From Caldimicrobium sp. (GTDB lineage: Bacteria > Desulfobacterota > Thermodesulfobacteria > Thermodesulfobacteriales > Thermodesulfobacteriaceae): a stretch of DNA of 37,254 nucleotides. The translations under genes and the position numbers were made by a program. Shown piece by piece: positions 25,748 through 33,546 of this stretch. Position 1 is the stretch's first letter; every line of letters starts with the position of its first letter. The stretch lies in the NCBI GenBank assembly GCA_009903935.1, contig WYEG01000056.1:1-37254 (forward strand), read 5' to 3'. The notes below the pieces were generated by a model. The model worked only from the letters and a program-made list of their open reading frames with translations. It was not told where the DNA came from and made no database searches.

Positions 25748-26081
25748 TAGAGAATTCCTCAGAAAGTTTAGGTTTGAGCTTTTCTTCAAGCTCTGAATAC
25801 TTAAAGCTTAAAATTTTTGGGCTTGCAACCAAGATGAAGTCCGCTGAGGCGGGAAAGATGTTCTCATTCCTTCGAAAAAATTCCCGTAGCAACCTTTTAG
25901 CTCTGTTTCTTTTTAAAGCCTTGCCAACTTTTCTGCTTGCCACCACGGCAAAACGCCTAATACCGAGACTATTCGGTAGAAAGATTATCAATAAAATATC
26001 CTCAAGCCAAATCTTTTTTCCTTCTTTAAATAATCTTTCAATTTCTTTCCTTTTAAGCTTTAGACGGTTGTTAGACGCCAG
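25734..26081 (-). CDS. rnpA: Ribonuclease P protein component with apparent CUG start inside rpmH
   Basis: RnpA is the protein cofactor of RNase P, which matures tRNA 5' ends. The core [21 protein letters not shown], then [13 protein letters not shown], contains the RNR signature. The expected N-terminal helix and first strand are also encoded upstream ([20 protein letters not shown], then [15 protein letters not shown]). Yet in this frame, from a stop inside rpmH down to the TTG at 25991, there is no ATG, GTG or TTG. The TTG at 25991 would give only 85 residues and lose that region. A CTG at 26081 with GGAG 9 nt upstream gives 115 residues, the normal length. An ATT start is the alternative. 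It overlaps rpmH by 22 nt. Confidence 0.82.
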   Translation of the reverse strand: MASNNRLKLKRKEIERLFKEGKKIWLEDILLIIFLPNSLGIRRFAVVASRKVGKALKRNRAKRLLREFFRRNENIFPASADFILVASPKILSFKYSELEEKLKPKLSEEFSNAVP

Positions 26082-26200
26082 CGTCCTTTTCTCCTGCGGT
26101 TCTTTAAGATCCTTCTGCCAGAGCGGGTCTTCATCCTTGCTCGGAAACCATGCCTTCTTTTTGCCTTAAGTCTGCTTGGTTGATAAGTCCTCTTTGGCAT
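26060..26200 (-). CDS. rpmH: 50S ribosomal protein L34
   Basis: A 46-residue basic protein, [19 protein letters not shown]..., then [20 protein letters not shown] and RWRL, which is the full-length L34 pattern. It is a small component of the large ribosomal subunit. AGGAGG lies 6 nt before the ATG. It leads the rpmH-rnpA-yidD-yidC-jag-mnmE cluster that is often near the replication origin, but no dnaA or dnaN lies upstream here. Confidence 0.96.
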   Translation of the reverse strand: MPKRTYQPSRLKAKRRHGFRARMKTRSGRRILKNRRRKGRWRLTTV

Positions 26201-26321
26201 AAGAGACCTCCTTAAAGGATTTTAAGGATAAGCATCAAAGCTTTGCGACCCTAAAGTTTAGCATCTTCTAAAAAATTTTCCATAAGTTAAAATGATTTAA
26301 CACCGGTTAAGGAGCTTGCTC

Positions 26322-27095
26322 ATGAAAAAGATTAGCCCTCTTCTAAACCAAATATTGTTTGAAGTTTACGCTAACCTTTTGAAGAGAAAGAGCAAAGGTC
26401 TTTTCTTCCGTCCCTTTTGGAATAGACCTTCCTTTGACCTTAAATCTTATCTCCAATCCCAGGGCTTTGTTGTCATCGCTGAGGTAAAAAGGGCAAGTCC
26501 TCTTAAGGGTGAACTTAGAGAAAACTTTAACCCCATTGAACTTGCCTTATCTTATGAAAGGGGAGGGGCAAAAGCCATCTCTGTCATCACAGAGGAGGTC
26601 TTTTTCAACGGTTCCTTAGAGTATTTAGCTGCCGTAAGAACGGTGGTTAGTCTTCCCATCCTTAGGAAAGATTTCATTCTTGACCCAGTGCAGATAGAAG
26701 AAGCCAAAGCCTTTGGGGCAGACTTTGTCCTCCTAATAGCAGGAATCTTAAAAAAGGAAGAGCTTTCTGAGTTAATCTCCTATGCAAAAAGGCTTGGGCT
26801 TTCAAGCTTGGTTGAAGTTCACGATGAGGAGGATTTAGAAATCGCCTTGTCCTCCGGTGCCGAGGTTATAGGTATAAACAACCGAAATCTTTCAACCCTC
26901 AAGGTTAACCCAGAGCATTGCTTTAGACTGAAATCCCTCATCCCCTCCCGCATTCCTGTAATAGCTGAAAGTGGGATCGATAACCAAGAGCAGATTAGAC
27001 GGTTAAAAGCTGAGGGCTTTAGCGGGGCTTTAATCGGGACAGCCTTGGTAAGGCACAAAAACCCTGAAGAATTTTTGCAGACCTTACTTGCTTAG
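26322..27095 (+). CDS. trpC: Indole-3-glycerol-phosphate synthase
   Basis: TrpC closes the indole ring in tryptophan synthesis. The 257-residue (beta/alpha)8 protein shows VIAEVKRASPLKGE at 51-64 (catalytic Glu/Lys and phosphate contact), ISVITEEVFFNGSLEYL, LPILRKDFI, LVEVHDEEDLEIAL, GINNRNLSTLKV and IAESGI. The ATG at 26322 has AAGGAG 7 nt upstream, better than the TTG 6 nt earlier. An inverted repeat TTAAC-ACCG-GTTAA lies just before the ribosome site, but I cannot assign it a role. No other trp gene is near. Confidence 0.96.
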   Translation: MKKISPLLNQILFEVYANLLKRKSKGLFFRPFWNRPSFDLKSYLQSQGFVVIAEVKRASPLKGELRENFNPIELALSYERGGAKAISVITEEVFFNGSLEYLAAVRTVVSLPILRKDFILDPVQIEEAKAFGADFVLLIAGILKKEELSELISYAKRLGLSSLVEVHDEEDLEIALSSGAEVIGINNRNLSTLKVNPEHCFRLKSLIPSRIPVIAESGIDNQEQIRRLKAEGFSGALIGTALVRHKNPEEFLQTLLA

Positions 27096-27116
27096 AGGGG
27101 CATATAAAAGTATAAT
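27088..27116 (+). promoter_or_regulatory. Promoter of hisI-hisG operon
   Basis: TTGCTT (27088-27093), a 17-nt spacer and a perfect TATAAT (27111-27116) overlap the trpC end. The hisI ATG starts 7 nt after the -10 box, and no Shine-Dalgarno lies between, so transcripts from here should be leaderless. Confidence 0.7.
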
Positions 27117-27123
27117 TTTAATC

Positions 27124-27507
27124 ATGGGATACAGACCAAACTTTGAGAAGGGTGGGGGCATACTTCCAGCCATCGTTCAGGATTATCAAACAGGGAAAGT
27201 TCTCATGCTCGGATATGTCAACGCGGAAGCCTTTCAAAAAACGCTTGAAACAGGTTTAGTGCACTTCTACAGCCGTTCACGAAACAAGCTTTGGTTAAAA
27301 GGGGAGACCTCTCGGCAGTATCTTTATCTGCGTGAGGTGTATGTAGATTGCGACGAGGATGCCATCCTCTTTAAGGTTGAGCCTGTTGGAGCTGTATGTC
27401 ATGAAGGCTATAAAACTTGCTTTTATAGACGTCTTGAGGGTGATAGCCTTGTCATAGTTGAGGAAAGATTAGTGTCGCCGGAGGAGCTTTATGGAAAGAA
27501 AGCTTAA
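27124..27507 (+). CDS. hisI: Phosphoribosyl-AMP cyclohydrolase
   Basis: HisI opens the purine ring of phosphoribosyl-AMP in histidine synthesis. The 127-residue monofunctional form shows GYVNAEAFQKTLETGLVHFY, SRSRNKLWLKGETS, the metal-binding VDCDEDAI (DxDxD-like) and VGAVCHEGYKTCFYRR with zinc-ligand cysteines. No HisE domain is fused. The ATG at 27124 (MGYRPNFEKGG) is chosen by family length; an upstream in-frame start (27088) would overlap the promoter. Confidence 0.95.
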   Translation: MGYRPNFEKGGGILPAIVQDYQTGKVLMLGYVNAEAFQKTLETGLVHFYSRSRNKLWLKGETSRQYLYLREVYVDCDEDAILFKVEPVGAVCHEGYKTCFYRRLEGDSLVIVEERLVSPEELYGKKA

Positions 27508-28366
27508 GTTTGGCATCCCAAAGGGGAGCTTAGAGAAGGCAACGATTGACCTTTTTGCGAGAGCAGGCTGGACGATAGAAGTCCATGCAAGGTCTTATTT
27601 TCCTGTTGTCGATGATGAGGAGCTATCCTTAGTCATTTGTCGCCCTCAAGAGATGAGTAAATATGTTGAGGCTGGCATCTTAGATGCTGGTATAACCGGT
27701 AAAGACTGGATCTTAGAGAACGATTCTAAGGTGGTCGTCGTTGAAGACCTTATCTACTCTAAAGCAAGCTTTAGGCCGGCAAAATGGGTAATAGCGGTGA
27801 GGGGAGACTCTCCTATAAACCGCTTAGAAGATTTACATGGTAAAAGAATAAGCACCGAGCTTGTCAACTACACTAAAAGGTTCTTTTCCGAACGAGGAAT
27901 TCAAGTTGAAGTAAGCTATTCCTGGGGGGCAACTGAGGCAAAAGTAGTTCAAGGTCTCTGCGATGCCATCGTCGAGATCACCGAGACAGGCTCAACCATC
28001 AAGGCTCATGGTTTAAGGATCATCTATGAGCTAATGGAAACCTATCCTCAGCTTATAGTTAATGAAGAGGCTTATAAGGATGACTGGAAAAGAAAGAAGG
28101 TCGAGCAAATAGCGGTCCTTCTTAAGGGGGCTTTAAACTCCCATAAAAAGGTAGGTCTTAAAATGAATGTTCCGTCAAAAAGCCTACCTCAGGTTATCGA
28201 GATCCTTCCAAGCATTACTGCTCCAACCGTTTCTCAGCTTTACGATACTGATTGGTTTGCCCTTGAAGTCGTGGTTTCGGAAAAGCAAGTTCGGGACCTC
28301 GTTCCAAAACTTCTTGACCTTGGAGTTCAGGGTATCATAGAGTATAGTTTAAACAAAGTTATTTAG
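27491..28366 (+). CDS. hisG: ATP phosphoribosyltransferase, long form
   Basis: HisG makes phosphoribosyl-ATP, the first committed step of histidine synthesis. The 291-residue length with the C-terminal regulatory domain (about 215-290, NVPSKSLPQVIEILPSITAP) marks the homohexameric long form that is inhibited by histidine and needs no HisZ. Catalytic-domain landmarks are KFGIPKGSLEKATIDLF, DAGITGKDWI and the PRPP loop VQGLCDAIVEITETGSTI. GGAGG lies 6 nt upstream, and the start overlaps hisI by 17 nt. Confidence 0.97.
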   Translation: MERKLKFGIPKGSLEKATIDLFARAGWTIEVHARSYFPVVDDEELSLVICRPQEMSKYVEAGILDAGITGKDWILENDSKVVVVEDLIYSKASFRPAKWVIAVRGDSPINRLEDLHGKRISTELVNYTKRFFSERGIQVEVSYSWGATEAKVVQGLCDAIVEITETGSTIKAHGLRIIYELMETYPQLIVNEEAYKDDWKRKKVEQIAVLLKGALNSHKKVGLKMNVPSKSLPQVIEILPSITAPTVSQLYDTDWFALEVVVSEKQVRDLVPKLLDLGVQGIIEYSLNKVI

Positions 28367-28376
28367 AGGGAAAAGC

Positions 28377-28697
28377 ATGCAGAGGCTTCCGTTATCCTAC
28401 ATCAGACCAGGAATGAAGACCTTTGAAGAGGTTGTGGATGCCCAAGGTAGGGTCCTTTGTGGAAAAGGGGTTGAGCTTACCGAATCAATGCTTCAGAAAT
28501 TTCAGGAGCTTGGAGTATCCTACATAACAGTAGAAGGGACACCGGTTAAACTCCCCTGGGAAAAGACCTTGGAAGAAGAGCTTGAGCTCTTAGAGAAAAG
28601 GTTTTCCGGGGTAAAAGACGAGTTTCTCTTGCATGTTAAAGAGGTTTTAAAAGAGGTTTTGATGATGAAGCATTCTTCAGGAGCCAAAAATGGCTGA
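28377..28697 (+). CDS. Small protein resembling N-terminal domain of HD-GYP-type signalling proteins
   Basis: A 106-residue protein with the pattern LPLSYIRPGMKTFEEVVDAQ, GRVLCGKGVELTESMLQKFQ and ELGVSYITVEG. This strand-rich motif is common at the N-terminus of HD-GYP phosphodiesterases and related signalling proteins. The C-terminal half is a predicted amphipathic helix (EKTLEEELELLEKRFSGVKD). It has no catalytic domain of its own. It starts 10 nt after hisG with GAGGG upstream and overlaps the HDOD gene by 8 nt, so it probably works with it. Confidence 0.85.
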   Translation: MQRLPLSYIRPGMKTFEEVVDAQGRVLCGKGVELTESMLQKFQELGVSYITVEGTPVKLPWEKTLEEELELLEKRFSGVKDEFLLHVKEVLKEVLMMKHSSGAKNG

Positions 28698-29550
28698 TCC
28701 TTCAGAGAAAAGAAAGGAAGTCAAAAAGAAGATCAGAAAGCTTGAAGGGTTGCCAGCCCTTCCACCGATTATCCAAAAGCTTAACGCCCTCATAGAGGAT
28801 GAAAGGTCATCTCTTACCCAGATCGCTGACCTTATAGAAAAAGACCAGGTGATAACTACTAAAGTCCTTCGTTTGGCTAATTCCGCCTTCTACGGCTTTC
28901 CTCGCAAGGTATCCACGGTTCAGCAAGCCATGATGCTCCTTGGGATAAATGTCCTTAAGATCCTTATCATGACCTCATCCATCTTCGAGATAATCTCCAA
29001 GGAAGATGTTGGGCTTTGGGAGCATTCGGTTGGAGTTGCGGCCTGCGCTAAGATCCTTGCTGAAATGAAGGAAGTATCAGACCCGCAAGAGATAGCAACG
29101 GCTGGACTTTTACACGACCTTGGCAAAGTCGTTCAGATGATCGCCTTTAAAGAGGATTACGAAGAGGTGAAAAGGAAGGTAGAAGACGGACTCTCTCCCC
29201 TTCAGGCTGAGCTTGAGGTGTTTGGGATCGACCATGCTGAAATGGGAGCCTTTCTTATGATGCAGTGGAACCTACCCGAGAGGCTTATAGAGATGGTGAA
29301 TTCGCATCATGACCTCTCGCGTTCTAAAAAATATCGAAAGGAATCAGCCCTCCTTCATCTTGCTGACCTGTTAGTTCATGCTCGAGGCTACGGAGAAACA
29401 ACTTATGTTGGGCTTCCACCCTTTGACCCTAAAGCCTTAACCATCCTCAAGGTTGACCCGTCGGAAATTAAAGAAATCTACTTAAAGCTTGAACCAAGGT
29501 TGTATGAGCTAAAATTCTTTACCGAAGAGTTGAAAAGGGAGATGACTTGA
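28690..29550 (+). CDS. HDOD-domain signalling protein
   Basis: A 286-residue HDOD protein. The HDOD core starts at LEGLPALPPIIQKLNALI and includes LRLANSAFYGFPRKVSTVQQ and AMMLLGINVLKILIM. It keeps an HD pair at 142-143 within LLHDLGKV, plus GIDHAEMGAFLM and NSHHD, more His/Asp than many HDOD proteins, so metal binding is possible. HDOD proteins act as regulators in chemotaxis, stress and c-di-GMP circuits. It is coupled by overlap to the gene before and the GGDEF gene after. Confidence 0.92.
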   Translation: MADPSEKRKEVKKKIRKLEGLPALPPIIQKLNALIEDERSSLTQIADLIEKDQVITTKVLRLANSAFYGFPRKVSTVQQAMMLLGINVLKILIMTSSIFEIISKEDVGLWEHSVGVAACAKILAEMKEVSDPQEIATAGLLHDLGKVVQMIAFKEDYEEVKRKVEDGLSPLQAELEVFGIDHAEMGAFLMMQWNLPERLIEMVNSHHDLSRSKKYRKESALLHLADLLVHARGYGETTYVGLPPFDPKALTILKVDPSEIKEIYLKLEPRLYELKFFTEELKREMT

Positions 29551-30482
29551 GGTCAAAGAAGGAAAAGAAAGAAATCTTTCTTTTCCTACCAAGAAAAAAG
29601 CCTTTTACCGATTGGTCAAAGCTTTTAAAAAACGATTTCAAGTTAAAGCATTTTTATAAGTCAAAGGACCTGCTTTCAGCTCTGCTTTTTTCGCCTCCCC
29701 AGGCAATACTTTACTACTTTAATCGCAATAGAACAGTCTTTGAAAACCTTCTTCAACTTAAACATAACTTTAATCTTGTTTCTTTGGCTATAATTTTAGT
29801 TCTTGAGGAAGAGGACCTGGAAAAGCTATCTGATGACCGAATTTTAAGTCTCATTGATGACATAATTCTAACAAGCTCAACCCCTTTAGAGCTAAAGATA
29901 AGGCTAAGTCTTTGCCTTCATAGGCTCACAAGGATTTCAGACAACAATCCCTTAACTGGGCTTCCAGGCAATGTATCCATCGAGCTTGCCATAAAAAAAG
30001 CCCTTGAGAGCGAAGTGCCCTTAGCCATCGGCTATGTTGACCTTGATAATTTCAAAGCCTACAATGATATTTATGGTTTTTCTGCCGGCGATGAAGTGAT
30101 CAAGAATTTAGCAAGGATCCTGCAAACTACCATCCTTGAGAAGACCACAAATGCTTTCTTAGGTCATATTGGAGGGGATGATTTTGTGTTTATCGTCCCC
30201 CTTTCCATGGCTGAAGAGATAAGCAAAGAAGTTATTCAAAAGTTTAACGCCCTTCTGCCCGCTTTTTTAAACGAAGAAGACCTAAAAAGAGGCTATTTTA
30301 TAGCTAAAGATAGGCAGGGAGTTTTAAGGGAGATCCCCCTCCTTTCCGTCTCCATAGCGCTTGTTCCTATTACTAAAGGAAAGTTTAAACATCCGGGAGA
30401 GGTTGCGGCAAGAGCTGCCCAGGTGAAATCCGTCGTCAAGAAAATTCCCGGTTCCAACTACTTTATTGACCGAAGGGCATAA
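29547..30482 (+). CDS. GGDEF-domain protein with GGDDF motif
   Basis: A 311-residue protein. Residues about 1-125 look like a degenerate receiver-type or helical sensor region without a recognisable phospho-acceptor. The GGDEF domain follows (about 134-310): NPLTGLPGNVSIE, GYVDLDNFKAYNDIYGF, and the signature GGDDF at 209-213. The D-for-E change in the fourth position and the lack of an RxxD inhibitory site upstream leave it open whether it makes c-di-GMP or only binds nucleotide. The start is TTG overlapping the HDOD stop, with GGGAG upstream. Its end overlaps the convergent gene at 30458. Confidence 0.9.
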   Translation: MRSKKEKKEIFLFLPRKKPFTDWSKLLKNDFKLKHFYKSKDLLSALLFSPPQAILYYFNRNRTVFENLLQLKHNFNLVSLAIILVLEEEDLEKLSDDRILSLIDDIILTSSTPLELKIRLSLCLHRLTRISDNNPLTGLPGNVSIELAIKKALESEVPLAIGYVDLDNFKAYNDIYGFSAGDEVIKNLARILQTTILEKTTNAFLGHIGGDDFVFIVPLSMAEEISKEVIQKFNALLPAFLNEEDLKRGYFIAKDRQGVLREIPLLSVSIALVPITKGKFKHPGEVAARAAQVKSVVKKIPGSNYFIDRRA

Positions 30483-30745
30483 GCCCTTCGGACCTTTGAG
30501 GACTCTATCTGGCGTAGGATCTCTTCTCGTTTCTCTTCAAGAAGCTTCTCAATGTATTCAACCAGGGCTAAACATTCTTTAGCTTCCTGTTCCCTACCTC
30601 TTAAAGCCTCCTCATACATTCTCCAATTTTCCAAGATTTCGGAATAAGCCTTTTCTGCGGTTTCAAAATCTGAGGAAAGAAGTGCAAGCTCAACCTTTTT
30701 AAGGCTATCCTTAAGGTTTAGGCTTTTAAGCCCTTCCGATGGCAT
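30458..30745 (-). CDS. Small helical protein in the fliT position
   Basis: A 95-residue, charged, all-helical protein (LKKVELALLSSDFETAEKAY, ALRGREQEAKECLALVEYIE, KLLEEKREEILRQIES). It overlaps the end of fliS by 20 nt. In many bacteria the gene after fliD-fliS is fliT, the chaperone of the cap protein FliD; the size and helix content fit, but I see no sequence signature. The ATG at 30745 is preferred over 30754 because AAGGG is properly spaced from it. Confidence 0.8.
   Translation of the reverse strand: MPSEGLKSLNLKDSLKKVELALLSSDFETAEKAYSEILENWRMYEEALRGREQEAKECLALVEYIEKLLEEKREEILRQIESSKVRRAYALRSIK
30470..30491. terminator. Bidirectional terminator-like hairpin at convergent gene ends
   Basis: CCGAAGGGC (30470-30478), loop ATAA, then GCCCTTCGG (30483-30491) gives a perfect 9-bp stem. 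It sits where the GGDEF gene and the fliT-position gene converge and overlap. No long T run follows on either strand, so termination is plausible but not certain. Confidence 0.5.
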
Positions 30746-31103
30746 AAAAAGCATCCCTTAGCTTTTCTAAGATCTCGATGGAGTCGCGAACGGGTTTTTC
30801 ATCCCATCTGATGCTTGCCCTAATCAACTCTTCGATTAAGACTTCATAGATCTCGTTTAAATTCTTAGCTATTTCTCCTCCCTTCTCAAAGTTTAGGCAA
30901 GCTTTAAGATAATTGAGAATGTCTACTACCTTGCTAAAAGCTTCAGCCCTAATTTTTACCCTTTTGACTTCATCTTCCTCGGATTCAGCCATCAAAATCT
31001 GCTTAAGTAGTGCGATCGCCCGGTTGTAAAGGAGCACAACATGAGCGGCAGGGTTTGCTGACAAAACCTCCTTTTCCAAGTATCTGGGCTGAGGTCTAAC
31101 CAT
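30726..31103 (-). CDS. fliS: Flagellin export chaperone FliS
   Basis: FliS binds the C-terminus of flagellin in the cytoplasm and prevents early polymerisation. The 125-residue protein has the FliS pattern YLEKEVLSANPAAHVVLLYN RA-type first helix (up to residue 30), RAEAFSKVVDILNYLKACLN, FEKGGEIAKNLNEIYEVLIE and a final helix ending AFYAIGRA. GGAGG lies 6 nt before the ATG. It is 56 nt after fliD. The flagellin gene itself is not in the window. Confidence 0.93.
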   Translation of the reverse strand: MVRPQPRYLEKEVLSANPAAHVVLLYNRAIALLKQILMAESEEDEVKRVKIRAEAFSKVVDILNYLKACLNFEKGGEIAKNLNEIYEVLIEELIRASIRWDEKPVRDSIEILEKLRDAFYAIGRA

Positions 31104-31159
31104 CTTTCTCCTCCTTTTTTTACATTACTTATCGGATGGAGGATAATTTTCTAAAATTT

Positions 31160-32476
31160 CTATTGTTTGCTCGTCTCGCTTAATCCTTTAACAAAGGATT
31201 CAAGCCTTGTCTTAAGGGTTTCGTTCTGGTTCATCAAGGCTTCGATCTTGCTAAAGATAAGCCTAAGCTTTTTCTCCTCTTTGCTTAAAGAAGCGGTAAG
31301 CTCCTCAGCCTTCTTATCAAGGCGAGAAATAGCTTGGTCTTCAGCATTTTTATAAGCTGTGAATGTCTTTGCAAGACCCTCGAGGTAATTCGATAACCCC
31401 TCTTTGACAGAAGCCAGAGCCTTCTTTACATCTTCCACCTTTCCTTGAGAGAGAAGCTGATCATAAGCTTCGCTTCTTAGCGAATACTTTCCATCGTCTC
31501 CGATGTTGATCAATCCTAACTCTTGCAAAGGTTTAGTTAGCCTAAAAAGGCTAGCCTTAATCTGGACCAAGGCGGAGTTGCCCTGAAAGAGCCCACCCTT
31601 TTCGGTCATGGGTTTTAAAAGGTCTAAGACCCCGTTTATCTTGTTTAAAAGGTCAGAAATTGCCTTCTTGCCCCCAGACAGATCATCGCTTATGGTGAGG
31701 CTGAGATAATCCGTTGAAGTCTTCTGGGCGGTAATGTTTAACCCTGGGAGGACATCTTTAAAGGTGTTCGTTGGGCTTGTAAGAATGCTTCCGCTTGGGA
31801 GCTCAAGCTGAGCGTTCTTTGCCTCTTGAAGAGTTGTTAAAGAGCCAAGGGGAGATGGCAAACTTCCTGAGGCTATCTCTATGACCGAGCCCGAAGCCGA
31901 TGTTTCCTTTGTTGAAGCTCCAACATCCTTTTCCGAAAGGAGAAGCTTGTAGCTACTTCCGTCAAAAAATACGCTTGCCTGAACCCGGTTCTGAGATGAA
32001 TTTATGGCGTTCACAAGGTCGTTAAGCTTGCCTCCAGAAAAGTTGATGGTTGTCTCCTCGTAAGCGGAGTCGCTTGTGTAATACCGCAGGGTAAAGGTTG
32101 CCGATGAAAGCGTGTCCTCAAGGCTTGAGACCCCACCTGTAGAAAGCCTCATTTCCGCCTGAGTAAGCTGGTTCACCTTTACCTTTAGGGTAAGGTTGGG
32201 GGTATTAGCGCTTGCTTGGGCTGAGATAACCGAACTATCAGATACTGAAACGCTTTTCCCTTGAAAGGGCTTGTCGATGTTTAAGCTTGAGACAAAATCC
32301 TTTAGGTCGTTTATACCAGAAAGAAGGTTAGATATCGAGCTTGCCTTAGCTTGGTGTAAAGCCTTGTCTTGAGCGATTTTTTGGAGAGATTTCTGTTTTG
32401 CTAAAGTTAAAGATTTAACAAAGGCGTCAACATCGAGAAGACCGGTGACATTGCTTAAGTAAAGTTCGTCAGCCAT
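31160..32476 (-). CDS. fliD: Flagellar filament capping protein FliD
   Basis: FliD forms the cap under which flagellin subunits fold at the filament tip. The 438-residue protein has the FliD_N region (about 5-105, NVTGLLDVDAFVKSLTLAKQ then SSISNLLSGINDLKDFVSSL), a variable middle rich in Ser/Thr and glycine, and the FliD_C coiled region (about 220-435, ending in a heptad-rich DRLESF/ETLKTR-type helix). GGAGG lies 8 nt before the ATG. It is 3 nt after flaG. Confidence 0.94.
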   Translation of the reverse strand: MADELYLSNVTGLLDVDAFVKSLTLAKQKSLQKIAQDKALHQAKASSISNLLSGINDLKDFVSSLNIDKPFQGKSVSVSDSSVISAQASANTPNLTLKVKVNQLTQAEMRLSTGGVSSLEDTLSSATFTLRYYTSDSAYEETTINFSGGKLNDLVNAINSSQNRVQASVFFDGSSYKLLLSEKDVGASTKETSASGSVIEIASGSLPSPLGSLTTLQEAKNAQLELPSGSILTSPTNTFKDVLPGLNITAQKTSTDYLSLTISDDLSGGKKAISDLLNKINGVLDLLKPMTEKGGLFQGNSALVQIKASLFRLTKPLQELGLINIGDDGKYSLRSEAYDQLLSQGKVEDVKKALASVKEGLSNYLEGLAKTFTAYKNAEDQAISRLDKKAEELTASLSKEEKKLRLIFSKIEALMNQNETLKTRLESFVKGLSETSKQ

Positions 32477-32479
32477 GGT

Positions 32480-32968
32480 TTATACCTCCTTTTTAAGGAA
32501 AAGCCCCTTTATATCGGAAACCTCTCCTTGATTTACCTTGTGGATAGCTTCTTTACCGCTTAAGGCTCCATACTTTTCAAGAAAGGCGGTCAACGCCTTT
32601 TTAAACTTTAATATTTCTTCAAGAGGTATCTGTCTCACAACTTCTTTGGTCTCAAGGTCGATGATTTTAAAAACTGGTATCTTTAAATCTCTATCTATCT
32701 CTACTTTTAAGGCACGGTTAAGCCCGCTTAGCAGTTTGTTAAGTTCCTTAACCACCCCTTTAAGCTCGTCTTCATTGAAGTTTTTGGGTTCTTCATTAAA
32801 GGGGGCTATTGAATTTGTTTTGTTTGATTTAGGATTTGCTTCGGTCTCATTGATTGAGGGGATCTCAGTTGGCTTTAACTGTATAGATTTTTTTACTGAA
32901 AGGGGAGTTTCATTTTCCTCGAATGTTGACCTAAGTAAAGTTAGGTCAACTTTGTCGCTAATCTTCAT
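32480..32968 (-). CDS. flaG: FlaG-family flagellar protein
   Basis: A 162-residue protein with a disordered N-terminal half (Asn/Glu/Lys-rich) and a C-terminal FlaG domain: LNRALKVEIDRDLKIPVFKI, then IDLETKEVVRQIPLEEIL, the family signature. FlaG proteins influence filament length in several bacteria. The C-terminal 35 residues after the domain are an extension without known motif. It is the first gene of flaG-fliD-fliS and is preceded by a sigma28-type promoter. Confidence 0.92.
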   Translation of the reverse strand: MKISDKVDLTLLRSTFEENETPLSVKKSIQLKPTEIPSINETEANPKSNKTNSIAPFNEEPKNFNEDELKGVVKELNKLLSGLNRALKVEIDRDLKIPVFKIIDLETKEVVRQIPLEEILKFKKALTAFLEKYGALSGKEAIHKVNQGEVSDIKGLFLKKEV

Positions 32969-33000
32969 CAGGAATTCATCCCCATTTTTGGTTATTAATT

Positions 33001-33027
33001 ATATCGGAACTTTTAAAAAAAACTTTA
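33001..33027 (-). promoter_or_regulatory. Sigma28 (FliA)-type promoter of flaG-fliD-fliS
   Basis: On the minus strand TAAAGTTT (33027-33020), an 11-nt spacer and TCCGATAT (33008-33001) match the enterobacterial FliA consensus TAAAGTTT-N11-GCCGATAA at 14 of 16 defined positions. It lies 33 nt before the flaG ATG, which fits late flagellar gene control. Confidence 0.75.
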
Positions 33028-33099
33028 ATGTCAATTTTTAATAGTATCTATAGGGCAAGCGACTTCCGCCTGATAAAACCTTGAGCGACCGTTTACCTT

Positions 33100-33490
33100 T
33101 CTTACCGAACATTCCTTTTATTTAACCCCGAAGTTCCCTTTATATCGCCCCGAACCCCCTTACATGTCGCCCCGAACGAAGTAAGGGATGCCTCGCTATT
33201 GCTCGGCAGGACAGGGTAGAGGATGTCGCCCCGAACATCCTTTTTTTTGTCGCCCCGAGCCGCAAGGCGAGGGGTCCCTCGGCGCTTACGCACCTCGGGA
33301 AGACACTGCGGGGAATGTCGCCCCGAGCGAAGCGAGGGGTCCCCTTTTGTCCATTCCTCGCATAAGAGATAACCCCTTGCTTCACACAGTTTTCTCTCTC
33401 CGAGCGATGCGAGGAGCCTCCTCGTTAGACAGACGGTGCCATGAACGAAGCGATGGATGCCTTGCTATCGTTTCCAGCGTCAGAAGAAGG
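33100..33490. repeat. Cluster of dispersed GC-rich repeat units between flaG and glnA
   Basis: At least six units of the CCCCGAGCGAAGCGAGGGG family lie here, many introduced by TGTCGCCCCGA (33168, 33225, 33248, 33316) and including degenerate ones (CTCCGAGCGATGCGAGGAGC near 33398, GAACGAAGCGATGGATGCCT near 33453). No terminal inverted repeat of the 4601-4754 type is visible. Open frames through this region read only repeat peptide and are not called as genes. Confidence 0.8.
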
Positions 33491-33510
33491 CTAAATTGTT
33501 CCAGTCTATT

Positions 33511-33534
33511 AAAAAATTGGGGGCGAACGCCCCC
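33511..33534 (-). terminator. Rho-independent terminator of glnA
   Basis: Read on the minus strand, 12 nt after the glnA stop: GGGGGCG, a TT loop, CGCCCCC, then AATTTTTT. This is a 7-bp GC stem followed by a T tract. Confidence 0.85.
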
Positions 33535-33546
33535 GATGTCTTTACC

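Noticed and set aside
25734-25991. Short rnpA starting at TTG 25991
   Set aside because: It would lose the conserved N-terminal helix and first strand that are encoded in frame upstream.
26201-26321. Replication origin beside rpmH
   Set aside because: No TTATCCACA-type DnaA boxes and no dnaA or dnaN; only 121 nt to trpC.
32998-33034. Sigma70 promoter TTGACA/TATAAT before flaG
   Set aside because: The hexamers are 25 nt apart, too far; the sigma28 reading fits better.
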